64,000 bases of DNA from Lachnospiraceae bacterium UBA1760 (GCA_002314775.1 DCHE01000014.1:25301-89300), one strand, 5' to 3'; positions 45,996 through 55,036 are shown, counted from the first letter of the stretch. Numbers and translations are program-made. The notes: a model not told the origin generated them from the letters alone.

Positions 45996-47024
45996 ATGAA
46001 GAAAAAAGCTATAGCATTATTATTAATACTGATAATGATTATTCAAACCTCAGGCTGTGAAAAGGCTGAAAGTGAGAAAACAAAGACATTAAGGGTAGGA
46101 GTTGTTCTTTATGCGTCTGACGACAAGTTTATCAATGCCCTCACATCAATTATGAAGGAGCTTTTTCAGAGAAGAGAGAGTGAGGATTTAAAGATTGTTA
46201 TGTCAGTAAAAAATGGCGCAAATGATCAGAGAGCCGAGAATGATGTGGTTGACGAGATGATGGATGCCGGCTGTGATATTCTGGTTGTAAATCTGGTTGA
46301 CAGAACTGCCCCCTCAAAGATAATAAATCTTGCAAGGGAAAACAATGTGCCTGTAATATTCTTCAACAGAGAGCCTGTCAAGGAGGATCTGATGCAGTGG
46401 GACAAGATGTACTATGTGGGCTGTGATTCAGCACAGTCGGGCGAAATACAGGGTAAGCTTGCGGCAGATATGATAAAACAGGATTTCAGTAAGTATGACA
46501 AAAATGGTGATGGTAAGATTCAGTATGTGATGCTTGAGGGTGAGGCCGGTCATCAGGATGCTATTCTAAGAACAGATTACTCGGTGGAAACCCTTAAGGC
46601 AGAGGGCATTAAGCTTGAAAAGATAAGCTACCAGTTTGCCGACTGGTCAAGGGCCCAGGCAGAAAACAAGATGCAGCAGATAATCAGCAAATATGGTGAT
46701 ACTGTGGAGCTTGTTCTGGCTAATAATGATGAGATGGCTCTAGGAGCAATAGAGGCATATGAGAAGGCGGATATTTCCCTTGACAGAAGGCCTCTGATAT
46801 ATGGAATTGACGGACTCGATGATGCACTTTCAGCAATAAAAAAGGGTACTCTTCAGGGAACAGTCTACAATGACAAGGAGGAACAGGCGAGAAATATAGT
46901 TAATCTTGCCATTGATCTTTACAAGGGAAACAGCCTTTCAAGCTACAATATTCAGGATGGAAAATATCTTATGTCTGAGTATCAGAGGGTTGATATTTCC
47001 AACGTTGATGATTTTATAAATTAA
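45996..47024 (+). CDS. glucose/galactose-binding lipoprotein, MglB type, normal topology
   Basis: 342 residues, lipobox TSGC (Cys21). Canonical order: LRVGVVLYASDDKFI (32-46; D43/F45 match sugar-contacting D14/F16 of E. coli MglB), VVNLVDRTAPSKI, VPVIFFNREP, the calcium loop DKNGDGKIQ identical in pattern to MglB, GHQDAILRTDY (His, Asp, Arg contacts), LANNDEMALGA, and YGIDGLDDA. It is a paralogue of the permuted binding protein at 36615. Being downstream of the two-component genes, it may feed the transporter or report sugar to the kinase. Confidence 0.88.
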   Translation: MKKKAIALLLILIMIIQTSGCEKAESEKTKTLRVGVVLYASDDKFINALTSIMKELFQRRESEDLKIVMSVKNGANDQRAENDVVDEMMDAGCDILVVNLVDRTAPSKIINLARENNVPVIFFNREPVKEDLMQWDKMYYVGCDSAQSGEIQGKLAADMIKQDFSKYDKNGDGKIQYVMLEGEAGHQDAILRTDYSVETLKAEGIKLEKISYQFADWSRAQAENKMQQIISKYGDTVELVLANNDEMALGAIEAYEKADISLDRRPLIYGIDGLDDALSAIKKGTLQGTVYNDKEEQARNIVNLAIDLYKGNSLSSYNIQDGKYLMSEYQRVDISNVDDFIN

Positions 47025-47119
47025 AACAGGATATCCAATGACAATTAGCTTTTAGGTGGATTGACAAAAAAAGAGTAAAAATTGAGCAAGGAGGGTCAGC
47101 AAACTGCTGGCACAAAAGT

Positions 47120-47692
47120 GTGAAGGAAAACTGGTTAGAAGAATTCTACAGGGAGACGGTCCCTGAAAAAAGAAAACAATTATTAGAGAACAATAATACT
47201 GAAGATAAAGAGGCAGCTTGCGAACTAAGAGAAAAGCTTTGGGTGTTAAGATATGGAAAAAGAAAACCTAAGGAGGATAAGTTCGTAGGCTTTATTATGG
47301 AGCTCAAGTATCTGGCTGAGAGCGGAAACCATGACATTGGCGGGAAGAAAAAGAAGCAGGCAGCAGATATCATACTTGGTCTGGGAATAAATGATTGTGA
47401 TGAAAGATCTAAAGAGGAGAGAGAGGTTCTTCTCTATGAGCTTAAGAATACATTTCTCAGATATATCGAGGTAAGTCAAAAGGGAAGAGGATTTACCTCT
47501 GTTCTTTTCGGAATGGGACAGCTTTCTGATGAGAGCGTTGCAAAAAAGCTTGCAGATCAGATAAGCGTGATAGCATTTGATGCACCGCATATGCTCAAGA
47601 TGGATAAAGAGTTTGGTATACTCAGGGAGGGTGCGCTTCTTGCATTTAGAGAGATATATCCAAACAGGGAGCATTTGCTAAGAAAAATCTAG
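47120..47692 (+). CDS. uncharacterised helical protein, conserved-looking
   Basis: 190 residues, highly charged and mostly helical, no signal or membrane segment. It begins WLEEFYRETVPEKRKQLLE and has a Lys cluster GGKKKKQ (~74-80). I recall similar Lachnospiraceae proteins filed under a DUF but cannot verify the family. The start is uncertain: GTG 47120 has no ribosome-binding site nearby, whereas a perfect AAGGAGGG at 47088-47095 is 24 bases upstream and has no usual in-frame start at normal distance. Function not assignable. Confidence 0.6.
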   Translation: MKENWLEEFYRETVPEKRKQLLENNNTEDKEAACELREKLWVLRYGKRKPKEDKFVGFIMELKYLAESGNHDIGGKKKKQAADIILGLGINDCDERSKEEREVLLYELKNTFLRYIEVSQKGRGFTSVLFGMGQLSDESVAKKLADQISVIAFDAPHMLKMDKEFGILREGALLAFREIYPNREHLLRKI

Positions 47693-47761
47693 GAGAATCT
47701 TTAAAAATCTTTAGCGATATTATGATATAGTATAGATTATAATAAACTAAAGCGAGCTGAG

Positions 47762-47781
47762 CAGTTCTCTCGAGAGAGCTG
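47762..47781 (+). promoter_or_regulatory. 20-bp palindrome next to the ribosome-binding site of the GNAT-like gene
   Basis: CAGTTCTCTCGAGAGAGCTG is palindromic except for one T/G pair. It ends where AAAGGGG begins, 14 bases before ATG 47796. It could be an operator or, as RNA, a hairpin beside the ribosome-binding site. Confidence 0.6.
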
Positions 47782-47795
47782 AAAGGGGAAAACAG

Positions 47796-48653
47796 ATGAC
47801 TGATTGCATACGTATTACAAAGGAAACAGAAGCATATTTCAAAGCTTTATTACCAGACAGAAGCATAACCTGGGTGGCAGACGAGTCCGATATAGTCATA
47901 ATTGGCGGAATAAGGGACAACACTGCTGTCGGAGTTATGACCTTGTGTGTTATAGGATATCAGATAAAGATAATACACATAGTAGTTTCTGAGGAATTTA
48001 GACGTAAAAGGGTGGCTACAGATATGATAGAGTATATCTGTAAGTACGCTGGCGAAAATGGCTATATGGTAAGCTGTGATTATGCAAGCAGAGAGATGGT
48101 TAGTGAGCCAATAGGCGCACTGTTTTCTTCTATAGGTTACTTTTCAATCGAGCAGACTGAAGGGTATGAGTGCGAAATTCCCTTTAAGGATATCATTGAT
48201 TTTCATGAAAAATATGGAGATAAAAGATACGGCTATAAGCTTGAAAATTATTTCAAGCTATCTAAGGCAACAATCAATAAACTGATGATTGAGCTTGAGG
48301 CGGGTGGAAATAATCTTTATGATGCCGAATCAGAAAGGCTAATTGATAAGCTTTGCCTGGCAAGCATAGATAAGAATAAGGATGCTGTCTCGATTGTATT
48401 AACAGAATACCAGTTAGAAGCGAAGAATAAGATTAAGATAAGCTTTGCGTACTGTAATAAAAATCATACCCTGGCTTTGGTTGCGGCTTTACTTGAGCTA
48501 TCAACAAGGCTGATGATATTACAGAAATTTCTAAAGGAAATCAAGATTGATGCGGTAAACTATGAGGCTATGAATTTAATTGAGAAGATATCACCAAACA
48601 GGCGTATAACGAAGAGATATTATACCTGCAGGTGGAATTACAGTTTTAATTAG
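47796..48653 (+). CDS. GNAT-like acetyltransferase with C-terminal extension
   Basis: 285 residues. The N-terminal half has a GNAT core: strand pair VIGYQIKIIHIVVSEEFRRKRVA and helix TDMIEYICKYAGENG. The acetyl-CoA loop reads R-R-K-R-V-A, so the usual Gly of (Q/R)xxGx(G/A) is Arg, and activity is not certain. The C-terminal ~150 residues (from PFKDIIDFHEKYG) match nothing I recognise. AAAGGGG precedes the ATG. Only 42 bases separate its stop from the start of the kinase-like gene, so they form one transcription unit; it may modify or regulate that product (inference). Confidence 0.65.
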   Translation: MTDCIRITKETEAYFKALLPDRSITWVADESDIVIIGGIRDNTAVGVMTLCVIGYQIKIIHIVVSEEFRRKRVATDMIEYICKYAGENGYMVSCDYASREMVSEPIGALFSSIGYFSIEQTEGYECEIPFKDIIDFHEKYGDKRYGYKLENYFKLSKATINKLMIELEAGGNNLYDAESERLIDKLCLASIDKNKDAVSIVLTEYQLEAKNKIKISFAYCNKNHTLALVAALLELSTRLMILQKFLKEIKIDAVNYEAMNLIEKISPNRRITKRYYTCRWNYSFN

Positions 48654-48695
48654 TGAAGGGCAATGGAAGGATATAAGCAGAGGAGGGACATAAGT

Positions 48696-51600
48696 ATGCC
48701 AACACCAACACAGGAAGATGAAGCATTTGTAAATGAGCAGAGAAGAATAATGAATATGGAGGCCGCAATACTGCAGGGCAAGGAGATAAGCCGGCAGACA
48801 GCGGAGCATGACGAAACATGGATAGATAAGCTTGATTATTACAAGGCGGAGGTTAATAAGCTTGATGGAATTGAGGCTATGGCTCCAAATCTTCAGATAA
48901 ATAGAGCGGCAGATGAACAGTATAAGCCAGAGGATGCAGCAACAAAGAAGCAGAGAAAGGCTATTAAATCCATGAGTACCCATAGGGAAGAGATGGAAAA
49001 GGCGAAGATTCTTATGAAGAACATAAGAGTTTTGGAATCTGAAGCTGTAGATTCCCGTATTAAAAATCTGGATGACAGGGCACATAATAATGATGTCGAT
49101 ATGGGAAGGTTAGAGGAACATCTCTATAGCCTTAGAATTGAGGTGGCTGATGCATCAAAAAATGCGGCTCTTGCAGCTCTTGAGGCCGATGTTCTGACTG
49201 GTGCGATTCCAGCCGAAAAGGAAGCGGAGATGAAGGCCAGAATTGAACTCAGATACCAGGAGGACAGAGTTGATGCGATAACCAGACTTCACAAGCTTTT
49301 GCCTGTTAACAGCGAGGCAAGAAAGGGACTTGGAGACTTAAAGGAGACTGAGGAGTCAAAATACAGCCAGACAAGAAAAAATCTCAAGCATATTCTTAAG
49401 CCTGAGGAAAAACCAAGCTGGTTCAATAGATTTTATCATAGCGTGTATGATGCAAGTAAGGCAATTATGGGCCTCGTACATGGAGCAAACCAGTTTTCTC
49501 ATGAGGGAGCAGTTTATGTTGACGAGAAAACAGGCAAGAGACTTGTAAATGTAGGAAGAGCATTTATGGGCGGAACTAAGCCTATGTATGTGTTCGAGGA
49601 TCCAACAGAGATTATCGGATATAACCAGGATCATACACCGATTTATCAGCAGTACCTGTACAAAGAGGCAATCAACTGTATGGGTCAGAAGACCCCTGAG
49701 AGAGCAGTTTTAACAGAGGCTGCATCCGAACTTCAGCAGATAGTATGTGGAGATAAGAGTATTCCAGCCTTTGCGGTAAAGGACTCTTCCGGAAGTATAG
49801 TTGGAACCTTCCAGAAGAGAGTAATGCCTTATAAGGGAGAGCCTGTAAGAAGAGATGGTGCTGACGCGCCTGCACCAGTTCAGCAGATAGACCTTTTCAA
49901 CTGGCAGAAGAATCCTGACGAGCAGCCATTGCCACCGGAGATAACCTCACAGATTTTGAGAGAGCATATGCTTGACTGGCTCCTTTGTAATTTCGATACA
50001 AAGGGAGAGAACTTCCTTCAGAGGGCCGAGGACGGAATGCTCGTATCGATTGATAAGGAGGCATCATTTTCAAAGATTGAGGACCCTGGAGCTCAGCAGA
50101 TGAGCTCAACCTACAAGGGCAATATGAATGATACAATATACAATATAATGTTCCAGCAGTTCGAAAAGGGAAAGATGGCTGATATGAACTTTGAGATGCT
50201 TGAGCCTATTATTGAGAAGATTGAGAAAATTGCTGGCAGGGAGTTTGATGAATTGTTTAAGCCTTTCATTGCTATGAAGGTGGGATATGGTAAAGAAAAC
50301 ACTCCGGAAGTCAGCAAGAGATATAATGCAATAGTAACCGCGGTTAGTAATAGAGCGCTAGGAATCAGAGCTGAATATGAGAGATTTATAACGGAATTAA
50401 TCAAAAAGCATCTTGAGAGTAATCCGGAAAGCCCAATGAGACAAAAGCTTAATGCCCAGGGTAAGTTTGTATTCCCACAGAGGCTGGAAAAGGAAAGACA
50501 GCATGAAGAGGAAATGCGAAATGCTACTGTCGAAGGACTTGCTATGGAGGCCGCAAACAAGCAGATCGCAGTAAAGAAAATGAATCTTCCTAGAATACCG
50601 GCACTTACTAAGGAGGAGAGAACATACGATGCTGCAATGGTAAGACGTTGCTATGAGATTAGAGCTAATGCATCAGCTCATAGAGAAGGATATTGGGGTA
50701 CAGTAGGTGACCAGTATGTGGTTCAGATAATGAAGTCTGAAAGAATAGAAAGAAGAGACGCAGATGGCGCAGAGAGAAGTGCTAATGCCGAAAAGACCAA
50801 AGGAAGTGCTGAGCTTTCAAGTGCACAGAAGAATTCAGCAAAAGCAGATTTGGAGAATCTGTTCCAGAACAGATTAAAGGACAGTATGCTTGATGTGGTA
50901 GCAGATTATACTATGCCACCTGAGATGGAATCAGCTATGAATATGTGTTATCTGTCACAGAACTATATCAGTGCCTTGGAGATCGCATATGGTGCAAAAA
51001 AGAAATTTTCTAAGAATGAGGAAGAAGCTCGCATAAATAAAGATAAAAGTGCCAAGCTTTCAGAAATAGCTAGTACACTTAAAAATTCTCATCTTGTAGC
51101 GGTAAGAACTCTCGAGACATTGCCTAGACTTGCTGCCTGGGAAAACACAATCTCGATGTTAGAAGCAGAGATGCTGAGCAAGCCTGGTCAGGAAAAGTAT
51201 TACCAGGCAATGATTGATGAAGCAAGAGCAAAATATACAGAAGAAAAAACTGATTATGAATTATTTGTCAAGGAAGACAGCTTCTTAAGAGTTCCATCAG
51301 ACGAGCCTATAAGCTTTGAAACCTATGTAGAAGATATGAGAAAAGCTAAGGTGTTCAGTCAGAGAGGAAGACTTGATGAGATAACAAGGTCATTTATTGC
51401 AATAGATACAAAGGAAGTACAGACTGAGGAAGAAGCGGAAGCAAGAAAGCAGTTAATTAAACAGTTCGAGGATATCGTAGTTGGCAGCCAGGATATCAGC
51501 ACACCAGAGGAGTGCTTTGGCACAAAGGTTGAATTATCATTAACATTTACTAAGAAGCTTAATGATGATGATCCAAATGAACATGAATCTAAGATTGAGC

Positions 51601-51809
51601 TTGCGGTTCTTATTTCCGAATTACAGGAAAAGGTAGATATAATGAAGACCCTGTATGACAGTGACAAGAAGGTTACAGATCAGGCACGTATGGATGAACT
51701 TGTTGAGGAGGCGCTTAAGCTTGACAGAAGAATCAGGGTTGAAGAGTGGCTTTACGGAATAGGTTACAAGGACGCAAAGGAGAAGAGAGAACATTTTAAG
51801 TCTATTTAG
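48696..51809 (+). CDS. very large helical protein with protein-kinase-like catalytic core; no known family recognised
   Basis: 1037 residues from ATG 48696, chosen because AGGAGGG (48681-48687) fits it and not ATG 48663. Residues ~1-240 and ~560-1037 are charged and helical. Residues ~250-480 look like a kinase fold of the HipA/PI-kinase/Fam20 sort: YLYKEA with K323 (nucleotide-binding lysine position), TEAASELQQIV with E341 (helix-C glutamate position), the catalytic loop FDTKGENFL with D434-x-K436-x-x-N439 exactly as in protein kinases, and VSIDKEASF with D453 in the metal-binding position. No signal peptide or membrane helix. Between a GNAT-like gene and a PucR regulator. Substrate unknown; kinase call is inference from motifs. 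Confidence 0.6.
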   Translation: MPTPTQEDEAFVNEQRRIMNMEAAILQGKEISRQTAEHDETWIDKLDYYKAEVNKLDGIEAMAPNLQINRAADEQYKPEDAATKKQRKAIKSMSTHREEMEKAKILMKNIRVLESEAVDSRIKNLDDRAHNNDVDMGRLEEHLYSLRIEVADASKNAALAALEADVLTGAIPAEKEAEMKARIELRYQEDRVDAITRLHKLLPVNSEARKGLGDLKETEESKYSQTRKNLKHILKPEEKPSWFNRFYHSVYDASKAIMGLVHGANQFSHEGAVYVDEKTGKRLVNVGRAFMGGTKPMYVFEDPTEIIGYNQDHTPIYQQYLYKEAINCMGQKTPERAVLTEAASELQQIVCGDKSIPAFAVKDSSGSIVGTFQKRVMPYKGEPVRRDGADAPAPVQQIDLFNWQKNPDEQPLPPEITSQILREHMLDWLLCNFDTKGENFLQRAEDGMLVSIDKEASFSKIEDPGAQQMSSTYKGNMNDTIYNIMFQQFEKGKMADMNFEMLEPIIEKIEKIAGREFDELFKPFIAMKVGYGKENTPEVSKRYNAIVTAVSNRALGIRAEYERFITELIKKHLESNPESPMRQKLNAQGKFVFPQRLEKERQHEEEMRNATVEGLAMEAANKQIAVKKMNLPRIPALTKEERTYDAAMVRRCYEIRANASAHREGYWGTVGDQYVVQIMKSERIERRDADGAERSANAEKTKGSAELSSAQKNSAKADLENLFQNRLKDSMLDVVADYTMPPEMESAMNMCYLSQNYISALEIAYGAKKKFSKNEEEARINKDKSAKLSEIASTLKNSHLVAVRTLETLPRLAAWENTISMLEAEMLSKPGQEKYYQAMIDEARAKYTEEKTDYELFVKEDSFLRVPSDEPISFETYVEDMRKAKVFSQRGRLDEITRSFIAIDTKEVQTEEEAEARKQLIKQFEDIVVGSQDISTPEECFGTKVELSLTFTKKLNDDDPNEHESKIELAVLISELQEKVDIMKTLYDSDKKVTDQARMDELVEEALKLDRRIRVEEWLYGIGYKDAKEKREHFKSI

Positions 51810-51846
51810 TTAGTGGTTTAATGATTTAAATATCTGGAGACATATT

Positions 51847-53040
51847 ATGATTACTTGTAGAGATGTTTATAATTTAAAGCTTGACGGAGTGGAGCTTGTT
51901 GCTGGCGAGGCGGGCCTTGACAGAATTGTATCCTGGAGCTATATGGTACAGACTAGACCGTACTCGGACCATATGAACCGTGGTAATTTCGCACTTATTG
52001 TAGTTGACTATAAAAGGTTTGACTTTGATGAGGTGGCGAAAAGCTTAGAGGAGCTGGTGGAGCTGCAGATTTCAGGCCTTGCAATTTCAGTTGTTGACGA
52101 TAAGGAACCGATACCCCAGGGGATAATCGACAGAGCAAATGAGTTGAAGCTGCCATTATTTTACATAAGGTGGGTTGGTGCATCCTTCGTAGACATTTCT
52201 CAAAGTATTGGAACTCTGATTGCAGAGGATACCTTGAGGAACAAGAAAACAGGAGATTATCTCTACAATCTGTTGTTTGGCTATGCAATTAACCACAAGT
52301 ATATTGAGAAGATATCTGGTCAGTTTGGACTTGATTTTAAGAAGCCCTACAGGGCTGGAATCATTGTGGTTGACAGGAAATATGGTGTAAACTTAGAGCA
52401 GGACGAGCATAATTACGAGTTTTATGGTAACTGTCTCAATAAGGAAGTAATGAACATGAAGGGTAAGCCTATGTTCATGCAGTTTCTCAATAAGTTTGTT
52501 CTTTTGTTTGAAGCAAGAGAGGATAAGGCGATTGAGCATGAGATAGAGAAGATACTTAGGGATATTGATAGCAGGCCTCAGTTCAAGGGATTGTTTAAAA
52601 GTACCTGTATCTTGGGGGCGGCCTACACGGACCCGAGCAAGTTTGGTCAAAGCTACGCAGAGGCGAAGAGTCTTATTCCAAAGAAGAATATACTTCCTAA
52701 TCCGACCCATAAAAAGGTTATAAGTGCCAGTGCAATGGGTATATATAAGTATCTTTTTAACAGTGGAAATCAGAGGGAAATCCTGAATTATTGTGATAGC
52801 CGGCTTGAAAAACTCGAGGAATATGACCATGCAAATGGTACCTATCTTGTAGATACCCTTCTTGCCTTCTATATGAATGGATTTGCTGTGACTAGAACAG
52901 CAGAGGCATTGTTTATACACAGAAATTCTCTTCAGGGAAGACTGAGCAAGATAGAAGAGCTTTTGGACATCGATATAAATGACTATATGGAATACTTAGA
53001 TCTTGTTAACTGTATTCTGGTTAAGAAGCTAATGTACTAA
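51847..53040 (+). CDS. PucR-family transcriptional regulator
   Basis: 397 residues with the N-terminal PucR domain (ITCRDVYNLKLDGVELVAGEAGLDR, and LVELQISGLAISV) and the C-terminal CdaR/PucR helix-turn-helix (LVDTLLAFYMNGFAVTRTAEALFIHRNSLQGRLSKIEELLDID in segments, ~340-385). Such regulators sense amino acids or purine metabolites and act on nearby catabolic operons. 37 bases after the kinase-like gene and followed by a terminator, so it is the last gene of that unit. The amino-acid transport and aminotransferase genes downstream are the likely target. Confidence 0.88.
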   Translation: MITCRDVYNLKLDGVELVAGEAGLDRIVSWSYMVQTRPYSDHMNRGNFALIVVDYKRFDFDEVAKSLEELVELQISGLAISVVDDKEPIPQGIIDRANELKLPLFYIRWVGASFVDISQSIGTLIAEDTLRNKKTGDYLYNLLFGYAINHKYIEKISGQFGLDFKKPYRAGIIVVDRKYGVNLEQDEHNYEFYGNCLNKEVMNMKGKPMFMQFLNKFVLLFEAREDKAIEHEIEKILRDIDSRPQFKGLFKSTCILGAAYTDPSKFGQSYAEAKSLIPKKNILPNPTHKKVISASAMGIYKYLFNSGNQREILNYCDSRLEKLEEYDHANGTYLVDTLLAFYMNGFAVTRTAEALFIHRNSLQGRLSKIEELLDIDINDYMEYLDLVNCILVKKLMY

Positions 53041-53087
53041 ATTAAATATCAGAGTTAAAGGCATAGGGGCCTTTGACTAAAACAGTG

Positions 53088-53132
53088 GCTGCAAGGCATC
53101 AATTATTGAATATGCTTTGCAGCTCTTTTTTT
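53088..53132 (+). terminator. terminator after the PucR gene
   Basis: GCTGCAAGGCAT (53088-53099) / ATGCTTTGCAGC (53112-53123) with one G-U pair, followed by TCTTTTTTT. Confidence 0.88.
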
Positions 53133-53177
53133 ATACAGCTGTGCAAAATGCACTGTACAAACTGTGCCAAATGCAAG

Positions 53178-53275
53178 TTGAAAGATAGTGTACTAATAAT
53201 TATTATATGGACTATCAACAAAATAGCTATTTGAAATTGAAACAACGCGGGCGCAACAATTTACAAATTGTTGCG
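53178..53275 (+). promoter_or_regulatory. promoter of the amino-acid uptake operon with two palindromes downstream
   Basis: TTGAAA (53178-53183), 17-base spacer, TATTAT (53201-53206). Downstream lie the perfect 12-bp palindrome AAATAGCTATTT (53221-53232) and the perfect inverted repeat CGCAACAATTT (53252-53262) / AAATTGTTGCG (53265-53275). Both sit between the predicted transcription start and the ribosome-binding site (53286), as roadblock operators or mRNA hairpins. Confidence 0.65.
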
Positions 53276-53298
53276 GTGTTCCAAGAAGGAGGCAGCTT

Positions 53299-54183
53299 AT
53301 GAAGAAGACATTAAGAAAAATAATTACTTTAGCTATGACAGGTGCAATGCTTGTTACATCACTTACAGGATGTGGAGGAGCAGAAAAGACTACTGAAGCA
53401 AAGAAGAGTGACGACAAGGTATTAAAGGTTGGAATGGAATGTGCATACGCACCATTTAACTGGACTCAGGATACTGAGACAACCCCAGGAGGCTTCAAGG
53501 CAGTTAAGATATATGGTTCTGAGTTTTATGCATATGGCTACGATGTAGCAGTTGCACAGAAGCTTGCAGATGAGCTTGGAATGGAGCTTGAGATTCACAA
53601 GGTTGAGTGGTCATCAATCGGAACATCAATGGATGCTGGTGATTATGACTGTATCATAGCAGGTATGGGACGTACAGCAGAGAGAGAAAAATCGTATTCA
53701 TTTACAACTCCTTACTACTACAGAGATAACTGTATCGTAGTTAAGGAAGGCGGAAAATACGCAGATGTTACTAAGCTTTCAGAGTTAAATGGAACAGGCT
53801 GTATCCTTACAACACAGCTTGGAACTGGCTGGATTCCACTTCTCGACCAGGTTGAGGGTGCTTCTGTAGGAACAAACTTCGAGACAACCTCAGAGTGCTT
53901 CATGGCAATAACAAGTGGAACAGCAGATGTATGTATCGTGGATCTTCCAACAGCTAAGTCTGCAGCACTTACAAACAAGGATTTAAAGATCATCGAGCTT
54001 GACGAGTCAGATACATTTACAGGTGATGACGAGATGGTAAATGTTTGTATCGCAACAAGAAAGGACGATACAGCACTTAGAGATAAGATTCAGGGAGCAA
54101 TGGACAAGCTTGGCTGGAATGACAAGGCTAAGATGGACGAGCTTATGTCAACAGTTATCAACGAGCAGCCAGCAGCTAATTAA
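53299..54183 (+). CDS. polar amino-acid ABC transporter substrate-binding lipoprotein
   Basis: 294 residues, lipobox SLTGC (Cys ~25). SBP family 3 features: VLKVGMECAYAPFNWTQ (~43-58), YGYDVAVAQKLADELGMELEIH, DCIIAGMGRTAEREKSYSFTTPYYY, and GCILTTQLGTGW. The arginine in GRTAERE is the usual alpha-carboxylate contact of this family. Good AAGGAGG. First gene of binding protein-permease-ATPase. Individual amino acid not predictable. Confidence 0.92.
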   Translation: MKKTLRKIITLAMTGAMLVTSLTGCGGAEKTTEAKKSDDKVLKVGMECAYAPFNWTQDTETTPGGFKAVKIYGSEFYAYGYDVAVAQKLADELGMELEIHKVEWSSIGTSMDAGDYDCIIAGMGRTAEREKSYSFTTPYYYRDNCIVVKEGGKYADVTKLSELNGTGCILTTQLGTGWIPLLDQVEGASVGTNFETTSECFMAITSGTADVCIVDLPTAKSAALTNKDLKIIELDESDTFTGDDEMVNVCIATRKDDTALRDKIQGAMDKLGWNDKAKMDELMSTVINEQPAAN

Positions 54184-54193
54184 TAGATGATTT

Positions 54194-54221
54194 CTGGCAG
54201 GCACGTGAAAATGCCTGCCAG
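54194..54221 (+). terminator. intercistronic hairpin after the amino-acid-binding protein gene
   Basis: CTGGCAGGCA (54194-54203) / TGCCTGCCAG (54212-54221), a perfect 10-bp stem with an 8-base loop and only a short T-containing tail. Probably a stabiliser or partial terminator raising binding-protein output over the permease. Confidence 0.7.
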
Positions 54222-54260
54222 CTTACTTAAAACAGAGAGCAATGAACGAGAGGTGAACTT

Positions 54261-55025
54261 ATGATACTATTCAATATTAATGACCCAACTACATCGCTTG
54301 AGTGGATTCTCTTCATGGCAAAGAAATACCAGAAAATGTTTTTGGACGGAACAATACTCACACTGAAGATAGCAATTATAGGAACTCTTTTGGGATTTGT
54401 TCTGGGATATGCAATAGGAATTATTCAGGATGTAAAGATTAGCAAGGGAGATTTCTTCCTAAAAAAGATAATACTTAGAATTGTGAAAGCTGTTGCAGCG
54501 GTGTATGTAGAGGTATTCAGAGATACACCAATGATAGTACAGGCCATGGTTATCTACTACGGTCTTAGAACAGCAGGAATCGAGATGACGACTTATTTTG
54601 CAGGTATTTTAATCACAGTGTTAAATACCGGAGCATATATGGCAGAGACAGTAAGAGCCGGTATTGGTTCTATTGAACTTGGCCAGAGAGAGGGAGCCTG
54701 GGCGATGGGAATGTCTCCTATGAAGACTATGATTTATGTAGTTCTTCCACAGGCAGTAAGAAATATCCTTCCGGAAATGTGTAACACATTTTCAACAAAC
54801 TTAAAAATGACATCAGTACTTAACGTTATTGCTGTGCAGGAGCTTTTCATGGCAGCAAAAACAGTTGGAGGTATTTACTATAAATACTTTGAGGCTTATC
54901 TGGTAATTGCAGTTATCTACTTCGTTCTCTGCTTCATCTTCAACAGAATCTTCAAGCTTGTTGAGAAGAAGCTTCAGGGTACTAAGGATTATGCACTTGC
55001 AGTTGAGTATATGGACAACCAGTAG
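54261..55025 (+). CDS. polar amino-acid ABC transporter permease
   Basis: 254 residues, HisM/GlnP type with about five membrane helices. The EAA loop contacting the ATPase is [21 protein letters not shown] (~151-171 region). [19 protein letters not shown] is the typical start of the permease core. GAGGTGAAC precedes the ATG. The ATPase gene follows 11 bases after its stop. Confidence 0.92.
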   Translation: MILFNINDPTTSLEWILFMAKKYQKMFLDGTILTLKIAIIGTLLGFVLGYAIGIIQDVKISKGDFFLKKIILRIVKAVAAVYVEVFRDTPMIVQAMVIYYGLRTAGIEMTTYFAGILITVLNTGAYMAETVRAGIGSIELGQREGAWAMGMSPMKTMIYVVLPQAVRNILPEMCNTFSTNLKMTSVLNVIAVQELFMAAKTVGGIYYKYFEAYLVIAVIYFVLCFIFNRIFKLVEKKLQGTKDYALAVEYMDNQ

Positions 55026-55036
55026 GAGGTGACGAT

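Noticed and set aside
48696..51809. Phage or conjugative protein (portal, tape measure) as explanation for the large helical protein
   Set aside because: No phage or conjugation genes surround it, and the kinase-like motifs are clustered in one region in the correct order.
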